A stretch of 64,000 nt of DNA from Chrysoperla carnea (Eukaryota; Arthropoda; Insecta; Neuroptera; Chrysopidae), in contig NC_058337.1 of the NCBI RefSeq assembly GCF_905475395.1, positions 90,204,368 through 90,268,367 of the forward strand. The letters run 5' to 3'. Below the pieces are notes generated by a model that had not been told where the DNA came from, ran no database searches, and saw only the letters and a list, made by a program, of their open reading frames with translations. Shown piece after piece: positions 35,495 through 47,700 of this stretch (its first letter is position 1; the number at the start of each line of letters is the position of its first letter). Position numbers and translations under genes: made by a program.

Positions 35495-36149
35495 TGTGTC
35501 ACAAAAATAACGGGACGATCCAAGGACTTTCCAGAGAGAATTTTAAAAAAATGTTCCAAACAAAAGTTTTTAGGGTCAAAAATAATTTAATTTGTATATT
35601 ACTCTGGTCTTGTAATGACCGTGGAAGGCTCCATGAAGGTCAATTTTAAAATTTAAGATAGTAACTTTTTCGTGTGGATTCACGTAAAAGACATAAAAGA
35701 AAGGCATTCTAAAGTAATTTTCAACGAGGAATCTAACAGTTCCATTAATTTTCACCTTGCAAGCTGAGGTATTTTTACTTATTCACTTAGATCATAGGAA
35801 TAAAATTTGCTACTTGTGAAAAAAATGAATTTTCAAATAAACTTGAAATGAAAATTACATAAGAATAAGATCGTTCTTAATGAGGTCAGCCTTTTATAAG
35901 GAGTCTATTAACAGAATATTTATTTGATCCTATTTTGAATTTGTTTTCTGTCGTAACTATTTCGCTTACAAAAAAATGTTTCGAACAAAATATGTCTTTT
36001 ACATGAATCGAAAATAAAAAAGGTATATATTTAAAATTAAAAGTGAACCTTTATAGGATTTTCTACGGTCATTTGCGCTAACTAAATAGATTTTGTGGGA
36101 CACATCTCTGGAAAGTTCTTGAACCGTCCTGATACTTTTGTGATACCCG
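35495..36149. mobile_element. Non-autonomous TIR DNA transposon, 8-bp target duplication
   Basis: The ends are imperfect inverted repeats of about 45 bases: the left has TCACAAAAATAACGGGACG and GACTTTCCAGAGA; the right, reversed, has TCACAAAAGTATCAGGACG and AACTTTCCAGAGA. A direct repeat ATATACAC flanks both sides (35487-35494 and 36150-36157). The 655-base body has no transposase frame. An 8-bp duplication fits hAT or P superfamilies; the terminal bases do not settle which. Confidence 0.75.
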
Positions 36150-36984
36150 ATATACACATAGTTAGAATTGAATTAATTAATTAATTCATTGCTTTTCTGT
36201 ATACAATATTTTGTGCATTTTTATTAAAACACAACAATTTTAATATGAGTCAATTAGATATTTATGTACACACACGATCAAAAAACTATACCTATCTGAA
36301 TAGGAAAGAAACGTAGAAGAAAAAGATTCTTACTTTGTGGCCTTGTGGTTTATTATGTACAATTTAATAAAAATATCATTATACAATTAATTAATCTTGA
36401 TAGGCAGAGATAAGAGCTTAATTTGTATATAATGTGTTCAGAAAATATAAATAATAAGAAATAGTATATTGTGCAACACGCGTGAGAAAATATGTTTGCC
36501 CGACGTTATTAGTTTAAGTCTTTATCTGCTACGATGATAAAAGTACTTTGGGAATCTCTTCATGAATGTATAAAGAAGATATCTTTTCCGCGACAAATAT
36601 AAAGAGATGTTTTTGTTAAAATGTAATTTTGGGCATGACTATGCTTTTCAAAGAACCTAATATTATGGCAATAAATATTATTTTTGTAAGTTCAGTTTCG
36701 ATTTAAACTTTGTACCTTTTAAAAAGATCCTTTATAAACAATATTTAAAACACTAACCGAATTAATAATTGTTTCTAATCTATTAATTCTGTTAGAATTT
36801 TCATCGTTAAATATTGTTACCTATAACTACAAAATTTGTTTTTTACATTTCTTGGATAAAATGAGGAAAATTGAAACACGTTATCTTTCAATTAATTACG
36901 ATTCATACATATTTTCTTTTTTAGTTTATAACACAGAGAAATGAGACAAAACAAGGCGCTGAATTTACTACCAATGATAAAAAA

Positions 36985-37325
36985 GTCGGATTCACGACCT
37001 CGCACAAATTAGACGTAATCTGTATTTCGGTCAAACTTTGGGGAATGATAGTCTAAGTCATTCTAAAGAAAAGTTCCCATTATCACAAGTCATGAAAATG
37101 ACAGGATTTCATGTTATAGCTAAATTAAAGCTGGAAAATGTACTTATTTGTATAATAAATGCCTAATTGCCTATGTGTGTATAGGCAAATACATATACAG
37201 ATATGTATAACAACTTGCATACATGTGTTTTTAATGTAAGGCTATTGACCGAAATGCTGATTACATATAATTTGTGCGAGATCCGAAATGCGGATTACAT
37301 ATAATTTGTGCGAGGTCCTTTCGGA
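36985..37325. repeat. Inverted repeat with duplicated right arm
   Basis: Left arm GACCTCGCACAAATTA ... TTTCGGTCAA (about 36997-37036) is mirrored twice on the right: TTGACCGAAATGCTGATTAC ... TTTGTGCGAGATC (37246-37284) and CCGAAATGCGGATTACATAT ... TTGTGCGAGGTC (37282-37318). Mobile-element-like. Confidence 0.65.
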
Positions 37326-38200
37326 TTCAAAATAAATAAACATATTCTTCCTGAAAATAATTCAGGGATTCACTTCTTAAACGCTTTCTTCAAATGAAAT
37401 AGCATTGTTTTGCCAACATTTAAAAAAAATTGTCACCGTTTAGCAGACAACAGTACTTGAAATAACATGGTGAATCCGAAATTCACGATTCATGAATCTG
37501 ACATTTTTATTAAGGGGTACTAGCAGTAGTTTATTAGAAACTGCACTTGAAACTTGTGTCCCGAGCATAATCTATATCTCTGACTTATCAGAAAGAACAA
37601 GTTTTATTATGTTTATTGTTTGTACTGGTTACAAATAATTTCAGATTGGTGAACATATTTTTTAATTCGTGTGTACCACCTTTTATAATTAAAAATAGTT
37701 GAGTCACAAAGCTGAATAATCAAAATATTGAAGAAATTGAAAGATATTTGACAAATTTATTAAATTATCCTGTACATATTGCACTATATGTCTTATATTT
37801 AATTATAAATTAATATTGCCAGATCTTTTGGTTCATCTTTACTTTTTCTTTTTTACATATACACAACAGTTTTTCTCCAAAAAGTCTGGCAACCTTGGCT
37901 ATAAAAGGAATATAATTTACTTATATGAACATATTTATTAATAGTTTTTTTTTTTTCATAAATAAAATTTTATTAAGATTACAATATGACTCCAATCACA
38001 GAATTAGCCTTAAATAAAATAAAAAAGTTTAGTATTCATAAAATATGTTATAATAATAGACACTCTTTTGTAAAGCACTTAAGGATTCAATCTGTGCTTT
38101 GATATTTTCTATGACCATGATTTAAATTATTATTATTCAGTGTGGACAGTTCTTATAAATGTGATAAAATTAAAGTTTTTAAACGACAATATAGGTATTC

Positions 38201-38442
38201 GTATACCACTATTTCGATTTACATCTAGGCATATAAATATCAGGAGTATGACAGAATACATGCGTTAAGCAATGTATCTAAGTGAGAGGTATTATAAACA
38301 TGTGTTGACCCGATACAAGTCACTTCTGCAATTACATATAACATCTATTTATATAATACCTCTTAATTACTTAGATGCATTGCTTAACGCATTTACTCGT
38401 GATAGTTACATGCGTAAATGTAAATCGAACTAGTGGTATATG
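38201..38442. mobile_element. 242-bp fold-back MITE
   Basis: Outer arms GTATACCACTATTTCGATTT and the reverse of GTAAATCGAACTAGTGGTAT, plus inner arms GCGTTAAGCAATGTATCTAA / TTAGATGCATTGCTTAACGC, pair around a short loop. No coding potential. Confidence 0.75.
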
Positions 38443-39223
38443 AGAAATTGGGAACCTAGCAATAGTTTTGGATTATGATCTGTTCTTGATTTGTATACAT
38501 GTCATCGTTTAATTGAATCGTTAGTTTATAATAAATGAAGACACAAAAAGATTTACAAAGTGTCGGTTTTAGGTCCGGCAAACCTGGGCTTCCATCGCCC
38601 AGGGCTTCGCAATAACAAAGGCCTTTTCACACACAAGAGGTAAGTAGTTTAAATGATCTAGACTATTCAAAATAACGTGAAAACGAGTGCTGAAAGATAT
38701 TCGTCTTATCTTATTTAATTAAAATTGATCAAAAACTATTTTAGATCAACTATGGATCAGGATATTGCGCTCACTACTGATTTTGACACTGTCATCAACA
38801 CATTTACAAAAAAAAAGTTCATTCAAAAGTTTAACTTTTATGTCTAATAAAGACTCGCAAAAGTGCACGCGATGGCTAACGCCGCTGCTGGATTTAAAGT
38901 CTAACGTTTTTGTTTTCGTTAAATTATAAATTGACAATGTTTACCAATCAAATTGTAATTTAGTGCATTACAAATTGTTAAGTGCACACTGATTGGTTGA
39001 ATTAATTTTAGTGTGTGATTATTATTATATAATAAATTTATAAAAAACTATAAATAAGAAATTAATTTAATTTAAATTTTTATAAAATTATTGACAATGA
39101 GTGAATCAGGAGCCTTGAGTTGAACAGGGAATAAATAAATACTAATAATTACGTTGATAAACAACAGTTTATTTAATTAGCTTATTTCTTGTTACTTTAG
39201 AAGGAAAATAACAAGAAATAAAA

Positions 39224-39519
39224 ATGGACAATTGTATAAGTGACGAATTCTGAGAGAATAATTTAATTTTACTAAAATTTTGGGGTAAAGATCATCGAAT
39301 AGACAATAACATCATTCCAAAAAATATGATATCATTCATGACTGTTGGTAACGAAAAAGTGCTTATAATGAAATGGAAGTCACATTCAGATCTAATGGCA
39401 CAAATAACTCCAAGCAGTCAATAGTAGTTACTACCAATGAATACTCGAAATCGGAAACACATATTACTACGAGCCATGGGCAACGCGACAAAATTGTTCA
39501 CGCCTTGAGAGATAAATAA
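39224..39519 (+). pseudogene. Unidentified coding-like relic with in-frame stops
   Basis: One frame stays readable for about 290 bases apart from stops at about 39251 and 39422, with a protein-like composition (KFWGKDHRIDNNIIPKNM, VGNEKVLIMKWKSHSDLM). I do not recognise the family. It may be a decayed transposon gene or retrocopy; a small intact frame at 39625-39840 lies just downstream and is equally unrecognised. Confidence 0.25.
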
Positions 39520-41790
39520 TTTATTTTTTATAATAAACAACATACTCTAAATAACTAATTTGTTTAATTTTTGAAATGAAAACTTCTTTTGGCACGTTGA
39601 GCACTTTTTGGGTAAACAAAAATCATGGAACTCGCGTCATTGTCATCATCATCGTGTGTGTTTCTAATTGAACTCCTCCTAAATAGATGGATTCATTTTG
39701 ATTATGTGTTTAAGTGGATGTGTGTATGTTCAAGTGAATGTGAGGATGGTTTAGATTCACAATTCGGTTCACTACAAAATGTTTTTGGGGCATCCGCACC
39801 AAAAATTAAAATCCATAAAATAAATGGAGAAAACGCATAGAAATAATACATTACATTACATCTTATATTCAAATGTATTTATTTGCGCTCACACCATATT
39901 TATCTAGAATTTTGAACAGCTATTTGAATAGTATTGAAGTATTATTTATTATTATTCAGGTATTGCGAATAAATATTCATTAGAGCTATATGCGAGCGAA
40001 GCGAGCTCCACTGTCAAAGGCTCCAGCCAGGTCGCAGGCCAGACCATAGATTAAAAGCCAGTTATTCCAAAGTTTTAAGTTTTCACTTCTGTCGACAGTC
40101 CCCATGACTGACTATCTTTTTAAAGAAAGAAAATAATACACTCTTGAAACATATTTCCTATAAAGCTCTCTCCACCGAAGCATTTCGATTAGTAGTTTTA
40201 TGGATTCAAATTCGTTCTGCGTGTATCAAGCTTTACAGTGATTGGACGATGGTTATTGAAGAAACTATTGTAAATTAATAGTTGGTCATTACTAGTTTAT
40301 AATCGAACAAAAATAAGCGCGCTAGATTGTAAAGCTGTCACAATCTATCGGCACTCTACAATCTGACTAGATTTATTATAAACTAACGATTCTTACAAAA
40401 ACCCAGTGACATATATAACTCGGGTATCAATAAAACAAAACAATCAAGAAAAGTATTGCCTCTTTTTAGATAATATATTTTATACAAAACTGACAAACAT
40501 TCGCCAATTGACACATTAAAATTCGACCACTATTGTTCAGGGCTGTGAATCGATTCCCGATATAGGAACATACTCGAAGGATGAATTTTTAACACATCAC
40601 GTGACTTTCTAGTGTTAAGCAGTTACACAGGTAAGGTATCGCAATAATATATATCTTTTTCGGAGAATCACTCTCGTAGAGCTGCTAAACCTAATTTAAC
40701 TGGTTATTTGGCAACCCCTGCCACATTAATTTGGCAACGCACTTCATGGTTATTCTGAAATAAGATGTGGCAATAAGATACATTAATTAAACATTATTTA
40801 TAAATTCATAATATGTTTAATTAATTTGAAATAAGTTTGTAATATTTTAAAAATTTGTATAAATCCATTGCCAACCAACTTGTAGTATTTACTCGGTTAT
40901 AATTTCTATAAACAGGTGAAAATAAACAATTAACTCAAAGTCATTTTATACTCACTGAGCACTTTTTAAGAATTTTAGCTTGATATCTCTTTTCGTTTTA
41001 GAGTTATCGTAGCGATGGACAGATGAAAACGAAAATTTACTAATTACGTGATTTTATGAACATGTATAACAAAATTTTGTTGTGTCATCAATGTTTCTAA
41101 GCGTCACAAACTTGGGACTAAACTTAATATACTCTGATATATTTCATAGGTATTCAAACTTTTGGTACTTCAAATGATCCGAAAATTTGTTTAGCTTGGA
41201 TTTTTGGAAGCTAATATTAAAGAGGTTGCTTTTCGATATGATAGTGTATTTTTCTTTTTCCAAGTCCATTAAAATTTCTAATTTCCATGTCATAGAATCC
41301 CAAAAATAGAATTTTTGAACCATGAAATATACTCTTGGCTGACATTTGAGACAGACAAAAAAAACGACGACAAAATGTGGTAAATTGTTGGTACTTTGTC
41401 GAATGGGTGTTAAATCGACCTTTGACGTTGTTTTTGGAAAATGATTGCGATAACTTCCTAACGAGTAACGACATTCAGTTTGCAGGGTTATTAATTGTTT
41501 AACAAAGGTTTTTAATTCGTTTCGAAAGTAAATTAAATCCTAGTAAAATCACAAGAATAACTTTATCCTTTAGAATCGTGATGAAGTATGAAATTATAAA
41601 AACTGTTACATATTTTCAACCTTCGCCTTCTTTTTTTTCATTGTAAGAAAAATTATTGTTTTATTTAGGACAGATATAATATTGTTTTACATTTTCTCAA
41701 TTAAAACATTACACTCGACGATCGTACGTCATCCGATATTTGATGTTGGCTAAAAAGCAAACTTTTTGGTTGAGAGTTTGACTGTGAGGG

Positions 41791-44700
41791 TCAGTAATGG
41801 CTTGTAGCTGATTCACCTAACCATGAATCAGGACTAGGGGGGAAATCAGGATAACCGCCGTGTGGTGGACTACTATCATTACTGTCATCGGAATCAGCCT
41901 CATGAGGAAGACCATGAACTAATCCACTTGGTGGTGCTTGTCCTACAAAATAAAAATTTTAAGTTATTACTTTAGTTGAAAAATTGTAATGAGCCTATCA
42001 ACGAAATTAGAAATGGCTAAATACCTAGTCTTTAAATTAGACAAAAAATTTTAACGTATATATCTAAAAGAGCCATGTGTCCATAACGAAGGAAAAATTC
42101 TATGATCATTATTTATTGAGCAGGAATTGAACCAATGACCTTCTGTCTATCTATTTTAATATTTACCTAAACTATTATAAATTGCTAACTGATCTGGATA
42201 CGGAAATGGATGATGAGAATGCGGCGGTGATGCATGTCCAGGAAGGTATGCGGGTGACGCTGATCCATGTAAAAATCCAGCACCTCTACTACTACCGTGC
42301 TGCGATGATCCATCTGGATCCATACCCATGTTTACAACGGTTCCATAGCTATCATCACTATTTAAATCTGAAAAAATATGTACAGCCATTTAGAAAGGTT
42401 ATTGACACAGAAATGGACAGACAAATATACAGATTGATTATTTTAAAAGTTTCCACCATTATATTTTGCAAGTTGAACGGAAAATCAAAGAAACTGAAAG
42501 CATGTATAGGGCATTGTTTTTATGATCAGGCAGTAATAGATTTTGTTTTGCTAAATTGAACTATATACTTTTGTGGCATACTCTAAAATTGACCCCTATT
42601 CAAGCCTGTATAAAAAATTATATGTTCTATTTTTAATTCCCCTAAAAATTAGCGCGTTTCTTGATTTTCCATCCGCTTATCTCTTTTAGTAATTACCATG
42701 ATGACTAAAACTAGAATCTAAATCCACTTTCAAATCATCTTTATCCAGTAGTTTATCGGAACGGGGAGACGAACCTCCTTTCATTGATCGAAAATATTGA
42801 CTCCATCTTGTTCGTCCAGCATCCTTTTTAAGTCGCTTTTCCTTTGCTCTCCTGAAAATAAAATAATAGAAAAAGGATAAAAAAAAGAAAAATTGAATTA
42901 TAACTGCCTATATTCTTTAAAATTTCAAAATTATTTAATTAAATATTTATTCGAATTCTTTAAAATCTCTTACTTATTTCTTTCGATTTCCAATTAATAT
43001 TTAAGAAATAATAGGCAATTGTTAAATAGATCCTAATTCCTAAATTTTTTACTTCTAATTTCTAAATTGCTCCATGCTCAACTTACTATGGTTTATCTAC
43101 TATAATAAGCAAAGAGATGGGCAGTTATCATATGGTGATTCTATTTTGGGTCCAATTATCATTTAGTTTTTTTATTTTGTAAATATTTTCGAGCAAAGTC
43201 CCGCCGACTAATTCATGAAAATAGTTTTTAGTTTTTAATGTAGTATTTTTTGTGTGGTTCTGGATGTAAATGTGGATCTAGGTGGGGGATTCAAGGATTT
43301 CAATTTTTTAAACAATTTCGAGAATTGCACAAATTGCAGAATTTTGTGCAGTTCTACACAGATATTATAAAAGTGAAATACAATTATTATTAATAGAAAA
43401 AAAATTCTAAAAGCGAGAGAAAACTACTATAAATAAAAAAGGTTTTCCATCACATTTTCTAGTAGAAGAAAAGGAAAGTGTTATTACGGTGTTATTATGT
43501 CTAATAACTTTTTCTACTAACTCACACTGAGAGCAAAAGCTAGTTCTCTACACAATTACAGTTACAGTGTTCTAGAAAGGGATTTTTAGAACTGCACAAA
43601 AATAATTTAGAACTGCTCAAATTGGAAGTAGAACGGCATAAAAAAATAATTCAATAAAAATTTCTGAGATTTTTTTACCCATAACACTGCTTTCTTGCCA
43701 TTGTTAGATTTGAGTGCAAAAGTAAATTTTCACAAAATTTTTTATTTGAGAAATTGGGAGTGCTCTCTTTGACCACCTCCTTAGATCCGCGCTTGGATGT
43801 GGAATTTTCATTCAAACTGTATATATTATCAAAAAAATTTACCGTACCGGCCTAGCTGGCGACATAACCCGAAAATTTATACTGGCAATCATTGGGTAGA
43901 AATAAGTATCTAATTATAATTGTTTAATTTTGAGTGTAAAAATTTACCTTCTGAGAGCGATAAATCTTCGGGTTTGTCTGCTTTCTTAGCCATTAATCTT
44001 CTATGTTTAGCCAACCTAATAATTAATATACACAAATAAATTTTTAATTTTTTAAAAATTGTTAATTACTATAGTTCTAGGTATACAAGTTAACTAAAGT
44101 TTAAAAAGTTTCCAGCTTACTTTTCAAAAAAAGATTGGAACATTCAAAAACGCTAAACTACGGGTTTTCTTATTTTCGGGGAAATGAAAAAATTATGTCC
44201 AATTTCTTAACATACTTTTCGTGGCCGATCATGGTTCTTTACGTAAAATAAGAAAAATTCTTATAAAATCAACTTTTGATAGAAAAATTTGTTTTCCTAA
44301 GCGTTAATTTTTGGCGCCTGATTCAGATAGTTTCAGGTAAAAATGTTTCCAGAAAAGAAAACTTTAACCAATAAATTCTCAAAATAATAATTAAAATAAC
44401 AAATAATTGTTTGTACAGAATTTCTAATACTGTTTCTTTTTTTTTTCTTAAAAAGCTGTGAAATCAGGTACCGAAAATTGTGGTCGAAGAAAAAACTTTT
44501 CAAACAAAAGTTGATTTTTTTAGGCAAAGAATCTGCTACAAAATAGATAGTTTTATTTAAAAAAACGAAGTTCACAATCGTTTGACGCGGGACATAAAAC
44601 AAGATAAATTTTTATAAATTTTTTTCATACCCCCGATAATAAGAGAACTCTTGTTTTGATATTCCAATTAGGTGGAAACTTTAAAAAAAATCACCCTATG

Positions 44701-47700
44701 TAATTATCCAACTAAAATAATGTAACAGATTTTGGATTAAGATGGTCGTTTAGGTTTTGTTTCGGTGTAGTAATGTTAAGAGTTTCAGAAAATTTTTTCG
44801 TGTCGATGGGAAATAGGAGATTTTAAAAATTCAAAATTATATCTCTTCCTATATGATATAGGTAGTAAGTTTTTGTATTCAAATTCTGATAATAGAAAGG
44901 GAAAGTTTTTATTTTACAAAGTTTGTCTTTATAAAAGAAAGAATGATCAGGTATCCTTAAGGCATAATCCTAACTCTCTTTACACAGACTTAAATCTTTA
45001 GACTTGACATGGCCGTGTGAAATTAAGCGGGGTGAAGTTACATTCATATAGATAAATTAAACATCTTCACGTCTTACATCTACACGGAGACTCAAAAATA
45101 ATTTATACAATAATCCTCACGCACGCGCAACGGGGAATCTTTTTCAACTGTTCAAACATGATTTTACAAAGTTCGAGAAAGTTATGGCGATCATTTGTTT
45201 ATAAAGCGAGAATTATCCAACAAAGCCGACGGTTTATAATAAGATTCTGCAGGATATTGCGGTTTTCCCAATTTAATCATTCAGATTCAGATGTAAAAGG
45301 TAAGGCATTGTTTTGGTCGAAAAATGATTATCAATTAAAAACAGGCATGGTTTTTGGAATTAACAGTGAATATTTAATATTTTTTCGAAAATTTTATCTT
45401 TGATATCAAGTAAATTAATATTACATGTGTTACATAATTATACATTCCAAGGTTGACCCCTTTGTATTGACTCATGAATGATTTACAATAAATTTAGTTT
45501 ACTTTCTAACAACTTATGTGAAAAAATATTGCAAATTTTTTACTAAATTATTAATATTGGATTACTGTTCCATCAAACTTGCAAACATTATGCATTATCA
45601 AAAATCGAGCCCGTAGACCAAATTTGTAATAAAAAACTGTCTAATACTCGGCTGCAGGGGTAGCGCGGGCGTTTTTAATAAATTTTAAGGATGGTATGAA
45701 ATATCATCGTGGTACTAATCTCGTCAATATATCTACTAATGACTTATTCGAGGAAATAAAAACCGGGCCAACATGGGTTCAAACCTGATTGGAGATTGTT
45801 GACTGGCCGATTTTGTATTAGCATCGAATAACAACATCGTTCCAATCTTTAGTGTCCCATTAAAATTTATTTTCGGGATTTTACCTTTGTATATCCGTTT
45901 AATATACAGGTTCAGTTTGATATTAGAACATTTTATATACAGGTTGGCCAAAACTGTGGTGTGGGCCAAAGTATTTGGTTGCTGTAAATACAACGACTTT
46001 GCTCACACTAGGTATTCTCTCTATTATAAAAGAAAAAAATATGCTGGCAAACTCAACTTTGATATAACAGCCTTGGTTAAGTTCTAGGCGAGGGTTGACA
46101 AATCAAAGAGGGTTGTTCAATCTCGATTTATTGAACTTGGTCAAGACTTGGGAAAGAGATGGCCCAATCTCAACTCGTCTAGCTTGGTAATTCGTACATA
46201 GGATCTCTGGGGCCACCCAGCCCTAGCTGTAACTGCGTATGTGGTTACATTATGACGAGTCTGAAATATTATATTATTAAGGCGGCATTTACTAAAAATT
46301 ATTTTTTTTTGTATATCAGACCAGAATAATAGCCTCAATTCTTGTAAAACTTGATTTCTATAGATCAGTTAAGGTTCATTTTTCTTAGGTGAAATAACAT
46401 GGTATCAGAAGAAACACGATTTGCGGTTTTATTTTTAAACATGATTAAATTACTTCTAACATTATTCATTTCACTTTCAGGGTTAACTGTGAACCTTGAG
46501 CACAATAATTTTTTTTGAATCTACATGACTGAAATGGTTAGCACGTAAAACGTTCCAAAAGTCTTGTTTTTTTTAGCTATTTTTTTTAAATATTTATTTC
46601 ATTGAAAACAAAATGTTCTATTTCAAATACTAAATCTGGATAAAACACGGATGCCATAATCTAATAACATCATAGCTATTTGGATTCGAAATCCATTTGA
46701 TAAAACTAATATTAAAAATTATTTTTCTAGCACTTACCTATTCTGAAACCATACTTGTACAACTCTCATATCTAATCCAGTATCTTGACTTAATTGTTCA
46801 CGTACATGTCTGGCAGGTTTTGGACTATTATTGTAAGCACTTTTTAATGTTTCTAATTGTTTTGCAGTTATTGTTGTTCTAGGCCTTTTGTTTGGTTGGT
46901 CTCCATCCAAGCAACCACCATCTATGAATAAAATATAACTGTTAATACTTAGTAGTGCTATATTTGAAGCTTACAAAATTTAGAAAGTTCTAGATGGAGA
47001 GTTTTAATGCCTCGTAAAATCAATGTGGCTTCCCAAAAGAATGTTTTATATACCAAAAATAGATGAAAAAATACCAATCAATCAATTTACTACAAAAAAG
47101 GTCTCTTGTATATTTTTTCGTATCTGTAATCGTTTCCTAGACAGTCGCGATAAATTATGGCAAAATTTTTTTTTTTTTACAAAATTTCGCACTAATTCTA
47201 AATGAGGAACGAAATTTGTCACAGATGTAGATCGAAATGAAATCATTTTTTCAACCATAGAACTACAGAAATCTGTAATTTATGGTAATTTCAAATTTAA
47301 TTAATTTTTAATAATTTTTTTTTAATAAATTTATAAATATGTATATAAATAACACATAAATAGCTCATGTGTTATTCTGATATAACAGCTATATTGCTGT
47401 ACAGTTTCATTAAAACCATTCGCTAGTTTTAGCGTGAAAGCGTAACAATCAAACAAACAAACAAACATGCTTACTTTCGCATTTATAATATATATATTAT
47501 TTACTGACTGGGCACATTTTTTGACGGATATTTATGGTTTTCCGAATTCCTAACTACCCTCCCTAAAAAATTGCGGTTTCAAATTTGTGAGAGGTCAGGA
47601 TTGTTTTTTTTTTTAATTATTGGTCTAATAAGGAAATACTTGCTATATTCTGGAAGACGACACATAATTTTATTATTCACAATAACTTTATTCTCAATTC

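Larger units (their letters stand above)
33196..41790. other. Gene-free 8.6 kb between LAMP and Lim3
   Basis: Contains the LAMP promoter side (with GTGCGTGCGCATAC, NRF1-like, at about 33348-33361), a satellite dimer, several fold-back elements and an 8-bp-duplication transposon, listed separately. Two coding-like relics near 39.2-39.8 kb could not be identified. Otherwise no gene. Confidence 0.5.

Noticed and set aside
40597-40604. TCACGTGA as a second CLEAR site
   Set aside because: No lysosomal gene nearby and no extended palindrome; treated as background, as is 48796-48803.
42182-42559. 125-residue frame on the + strand
   Set aside because: Antisense to the Lim3 exon 42367-42167, with the rest running into intron; no domain recognised.
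45158-46338. Several 60-85 residue frames on both strands in the Lim3 intron
   Set aside because: No family recognised; composition and overlap suggest chance frames in repeat-derived DNA.
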